36,614 nucleotides of DNA, from the NCBI GenBank assembly GCA_937928545.1, contig CALGJQ010000023.1, positions 1 to 36,614 of the forward strand. The letters run 5' to 3'. Below, in pieces: positions 34,621-36,614 of this stretch. The first letter of the stretch is position 1; the number at the start of each line of letters is the position of its first letter. The DNA is from an uncultured Verrucomicrobiales bacterium. GTDB taxonomy: Bacteria > Verrucomicrobiota > Verrucomicrobiia > Verrucomicrobiales > Akkermansiaceae. The position numbers and the translations under genes are program-made. The notes below the pieces were generated by a model. The model made no database searches, was not told where the DNA came from, and saw only the letters and a list, made by a program, of their open reading frames with translations.

Positions 34621-34797
34621 ATGAACTTGTTTACTTCCAAATTCGCAATCCTGCTAGCTAGCGCAGCAGTTTGCACGGCGAATGCCTTTGCTACGGAAAC
34701 TGTTTCTGGAGAGGATGCCGCTGCGATTCCAGAGCCGTCAGTTGCTTTGATTGGAGGTCTTTGTGGGATCCTTTTCCTCTTTTGGAGGCGCAAGTAG
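34621..34797 (+). CDS. Minimal PEP-CTERM protein (58 residues)
   Basis: The product starts with a signal peptide (MNLFTSKFAILLASAAVCTA, cleavage near residue 22-24). It ends with a complete PEP-CTERM sorting signal: IPEPS at 36-40, a hydrophobic stretch (VALIGGLCGILFLFW) and a final RRK. PEP-CTERM proteins are recognised by an exosortase, which cleaves at the motif and releases or attaches the mature part. Here only about 13 residues (TETVSGEDAAAIP) separate the two signals, so the mature peptide would be very short. It may be the anchor end of a decayed gene or a true small peptide. Its stop lies 12 bp from the insertion sequence, so the context downstream has been rearranged. Confidence 0.72.
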   Translation: MNLFTSKFAILLASAAVCTANAFATETVSGEDAAAIPEPSVALIGGLCGILFLFWRRK

Positions 34798-34809
34798 TTC
34801 ACGAGCGTG

Positions 34810-34836
34810 TTGCGCCAATGAAAGATGACACCGAAG
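34810..34836 (+). repeat. IS outer repeat, left end
   Basis: TTGCGCCAATG begins the element and ATGACACCGAAG ends the repeat. It matches the right outer repeat read in reverse with one extra base in the spacer. Confidence 0.8.
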
Positions 34837-34847
34837 CGGTTCGGTCG

Positions 34848-34873
34848 TTGCGCCAGGATTCATGACACCCGGA
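34848..34873 (+). repeat. IS inner repeat, left end
   Basis: TTGCGCCAGG followed by ATGACACCCGGA, 12 bp after the outer repeat. It overlaps the stop codon of the transposase gene (34860-34862). Confidence 0.75.
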
Positions 34874-36233
34874 GCTTGCTTGATTTGTCTGTTTTCCCCT
34901 TTGATTTGGCAAGACTTTGATTCGATTTGAGGGGCGATGAGTCGGAGGGAGCGTTAGCGACTGGAGGCTCAGCGCCCCTCAAATCGGCCGCCGCAGGGGG
35001 GGCGCCGTTCACCTCGCCTTCTTCAGCCCATTGCCGGAGTTCTTCCCGCTCATGTTCAATCCGCTCCACTCGCTCAAAGATCACCGCCAACTTTTCTTCC
35101 ACTTTTTGCGCGAGTTCTATCGGGTCCAATTCCCGACGCACTTTCCTCAATTTTCTTTTCTCTTTCTCGCTCACTTTCGGGCACGCCAAGAGACGTGCGT
35201 ATGGGGTTTGCACTTTGTCATAGGTCTTGCGAACTTTGCTTCCTTCACGCGTTTTTTCCACCAGCTTCATGACCGGCGTGAAGTAATTGCGCAGGGGCAA
35301 CCAAGCTGTCTCATAAAGATCATCAACAAGCTCTTTGAGTTCAATTTCATCGTAACGACCATAGCCCAGAAGCTGGCGAACGTGGGTGAAGTTTTTCTGC
35401 TCCACATGAGCTTGATCGTTCTTTTTATACGGTCGGGAGCGGGTCCATTTCACCGCTTTTTCACGGGTCAACAAATACTCTTCGAGGATGGTGTTGAGGA
35501 ACTCGCTGCCGTTGTCAGAGTCAAAGCCCAAGAGTTCAAAAGGCATTCTTTTCTCGATCCTTTCAAGGCCCACACGCACTTCAGACCCACTGTTTCCCCA
35601 GAGTGCCGCTAATTCAGTCCAGCCCGTGTGCAGATCGGTTAAGGTCAGGCTTGATAAAAATTCTCCGCTACTACTCCCACCCCCGTGACTCACGGTGTCA
35701 GCTTCCATCCATCCCGGTCGATCCACTTCTTGAGGTCCACATTGGATGGGGATGAGCGTCTTGAGTCGATGGCTCGTGCGACCGGTTTTACGCCCCCGTC
35801 GTCCCTCCGAATCATTCGCTCGGTGAGGGGCTGTGATGCGATCAAGGGTCCGCGCACTGTAATTTGTGATTCTTTTTTGAAGGGCCTTTTCCAGCGATCC
35901 AAAGTGCTTTTGATAACTCGGGAGCCAGTCGGGGAGGGTCTCCTTGAGGCGGGCGCTGCAGGGTTGTTCGCTGAGCTTCCAGATGGCGATGATGACTTCG
36001 GTTTCATCGACTCCGTAACTCGGTTTTGAGCCCCGTTTTTTAGCCTTTGTCCCCAGGCTGACTTTGCCGTTGAGGGCCTTGATGGTGTGTTTGCGATCCC
36101 AACCAAAAACGTCGCTGACCTCATCGATCATAACGCTTTTTCCCTCGCGATTTCGGCTGGGGTATCTCGCCCGACAACTTTCCAAATATTCTTCCTTACT
36201 TTGATGACTCATGATTCCAGATAGTGATTTCAT
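34860..36233 (-). CDS. rve-type DDE transposase
   Basis: The 457-residue protein belongs to the transposases with a retroviral-integrase-type catalytic core. The first Asp is in GWMEADTVSHGG, the second in LLGFDSDNGSEFLN and the Glu in DQAHVEQKNFTHVRQLLGYG. The N-terminal part (SKEEYLESCRARYPS, DRKHTIKAL) is the helix-turn-helix DNA-binding region that in relatives binds the ends. The C-terminal 60 residues are Ala/Pro/Ser/Lys-rich and probably disordered. The ATG at 36233 is used; MSHQSKEEYLESC at 36212 is an equally good start. The inner right repeat overlaps the first ATG, so transposase binding there could repress its own transcription. No stop or frameshift is visible. Confidence 0.85.
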   Translation of the reverse strand: MKSLSGIMSHQSKEEYLESCRARYPSRNREGKSVMIDEVSDVFGWDRKHTIKALNGKVSLGTKAKKRGSKPSYGVDETEVIIAIWKLSEQPCSARLKETLPDWLPSYQKHFGSLEKALQKRITNYSARTLDRITAPHRANDSEGRRGRKTGRTSHRLKTLIPIQCGPQEVDRPGWMEADTVSHGGGSSSGEFLSSLTLTDLHTGWTELAALWGNSGSEVRVGLERIEKRMPFELLGFDSDNGSEFLNTILEEYLLTREKAVKWTRSRPYKKNDQAHVEQKNFTHVRQLLGYGRYDEIELKELVDDLYETAWLPLRNYFTPVMKLVEKTREGSKVRKTYDKVQTPYARLLACPKVSEKEKRKLRKVRRELDPIELAQKVEEKLAVIFERVERIEHEREELRQWAEEGEVNGAPPAAADLRGAEPPVANAPSDSSPLKSNQSLAKSKGKTDKSSKLRVS

Positions 36234-36258
36234 CCGGGTGTCATTCTTTCTGGCGCAA
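36233..36258 (-). repeat. IS inner repeat, right end
   Basis: Read on the minus strand: TTGCGCCAG, spacer, ATGACACCCGGA. It overlaps the first possible start of the transposase gene, in the expected promoter area. Confidence 0.75.
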
Positions 36259-36288
36259 CGACCTTCACCACCTCCATTTTGGAGCTTC

Positions 36289-36314
36289 CTTCGGTGTCAT
36301 TCTACTTGGCGCAA
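36289..36314 (-). repeat. IS outer repeat, right end
   Basis: Read on the minus strand: TTGCGCCAAG, spacer, ATGACACCGAAG. It mirrors the left outer repeat at 34810-34836. Confidence 0.8.
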
Positions 36315-36614
36315 TGCGGCGAGACATGAAAAAACTCTCCAAACGCATCGGAAAACACGCAAAAAACCACCTCAAACTCCTCACCACCCGCGCCTCCGAA
36401 ACCGAACTCAGCAAAGGTCAGGTACGGCAAATATCGTACCGAATCCAAAGCGTCCTCGACCAACTCCCCAACGCCAAAAAGATCCTCAGCCTCTATGACC
36501 CACACGTCCAAGTTCTCAAACGAGGGAAAAGTGGAGCCGAAGTTGAATTTGGAAACAACCTTTGGCTCGGCGAGACCCGCGAAGGACTCATTATCGACTA
36601 CCTCCTCGAAAAAG
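36314..36614 (+). pseudogene. Truncated transposase of a second element, runs off the window
   Basis: Right after the insertion-sequence end an open frame starts (ATG at 36314 shares the last base of the element; a second ATG is at 36326) and continues to the window edge. Its 100 residues are basic and helical at first (MKKLSKRIGKHAKNHLKLL), then contain KKILSLYDPHVQVLKRGKSG and AEVEFGNNLWLGETREGLI. This is the central region of a transposase family known from ISNCY/IS1182-like elements ('SLYDPxxxxxxRGKxGAEVEFGN'). Normal family members have 150 or more residues before this point, which are absent on the other side of the insertion sequence. It is therefore an N-terminally truncated copy, perhaps cut by this insertion. 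Confidence 0.65.

Larger units (their letters stand above)
34810..36314. mobile_element. Insertion sequence with rve-type transposase and two repeats per end
   Basis: The element of about 1505 bp is bounded by TTGCGCCA (34810) and TGGCGCAA (36314). Imperfect inverted terminal repeats of about 26 bp (34810-34836 and 36289-36314) are each followed inside by a second similar unit (34848-34873 and 36233-36258). All four share TTGCGCCA, a 5-7 bp spacer and ATGACACC. The outer pair also share GAAG and the inner pair CGGA. No clear target duplication is visible: flanks are TG on both sides, which is not informative. The right end abuts another transposase fragment. The family is uncertain (integrase-like, ISNCY/IS481-related). 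Confidence 0.8.

Overview
The window looks like chromosomal DNA of a member of the Verrucomicrobiota, probably Verrucomicrobiales. This is inferred from the gene mix and protein style. There is a PEP-CTERM-type sorting tail, a large secreted protein with delta-60-type repeats, and secreted proteins ending in Asp-rich 'DADGVTNLEEYL'-like modules. There is also a sulfatase, a presqualene-diphosphate-synthase-like enzyme next to a long signal peptidase I, and almost no recognisable Shine-Dalgarno sequences (several genes start with GTG). No rRNA, tRNA or CRISPR array was seen.

Layout. 1-2002: the end of an ISAs1-type insertion sequence sits inside a sulfatase gene, of which only the C-terminal part remains. 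1972-5775: a small membrane protein, trmL, rpmA and rplU on the minus strand; divergently tsaE and a Wzz-like lipoprotein; then an orphan LolD-type ATPase. 5835-11035: a Tat-exported intradiol dioxygenase, an exported Lon-like (S16) protease, trpS, and a tight lepB-hpnD-like pair. 11059-17061: a single-chain fusion of a beta-CASP nuclease with an ATP-dependent DNA ligase, a GNAT acetyltransferase, an OafA-type acyltransferase, a 57-residue lipoprotein with three CCGKC repeats, and an unknown protein. 17158-22377: carB, a hydrolase remnant, and an overlapping CPBP protease-thiL pair. 22506-28372: the delta-60 protein, an HI0933-like flavoprotein, tsaB and citrate synthase. 28503-32666: a two-gene unit with a nucleotidyltransferase-like protein interrupted by an in-frame TGA, a secreted unknown protein, a YcxB-like protein, rnhA and a trypsin-like protease. 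32727-34797: an esterase/SMP-30 fusion and a 58-residue PEP-CTERM protein. 34810-36614: a second insertion sequence with two repeat units at each end, directly abutting a truncated transposase.

How the genes work together. Most are housekeeping: translation (L21, L27, TrpS, TrmL), the t6A tRNA modification (TsaE and TsaB), pyrimidine/arginine precursor synthesis (CarB), thiamine (ThiL), the TCA cycle (citrate synthase) and protein export (LepB). Around them lie export-directed accessory proteins (dioxygenase, Lon-like protease, trypsin-like protease, esterase fusion, delta-60 protein, PEP-CTERM peptide). The most unusual points are the nuclease-ligase fusion, the Cys-repeat lipoprotein, the exported Lon-type protease, a pair of covarying palindromic repeats between convergent genes, the minimal PEP-CTERM protein and the double-ended insertion sequence.
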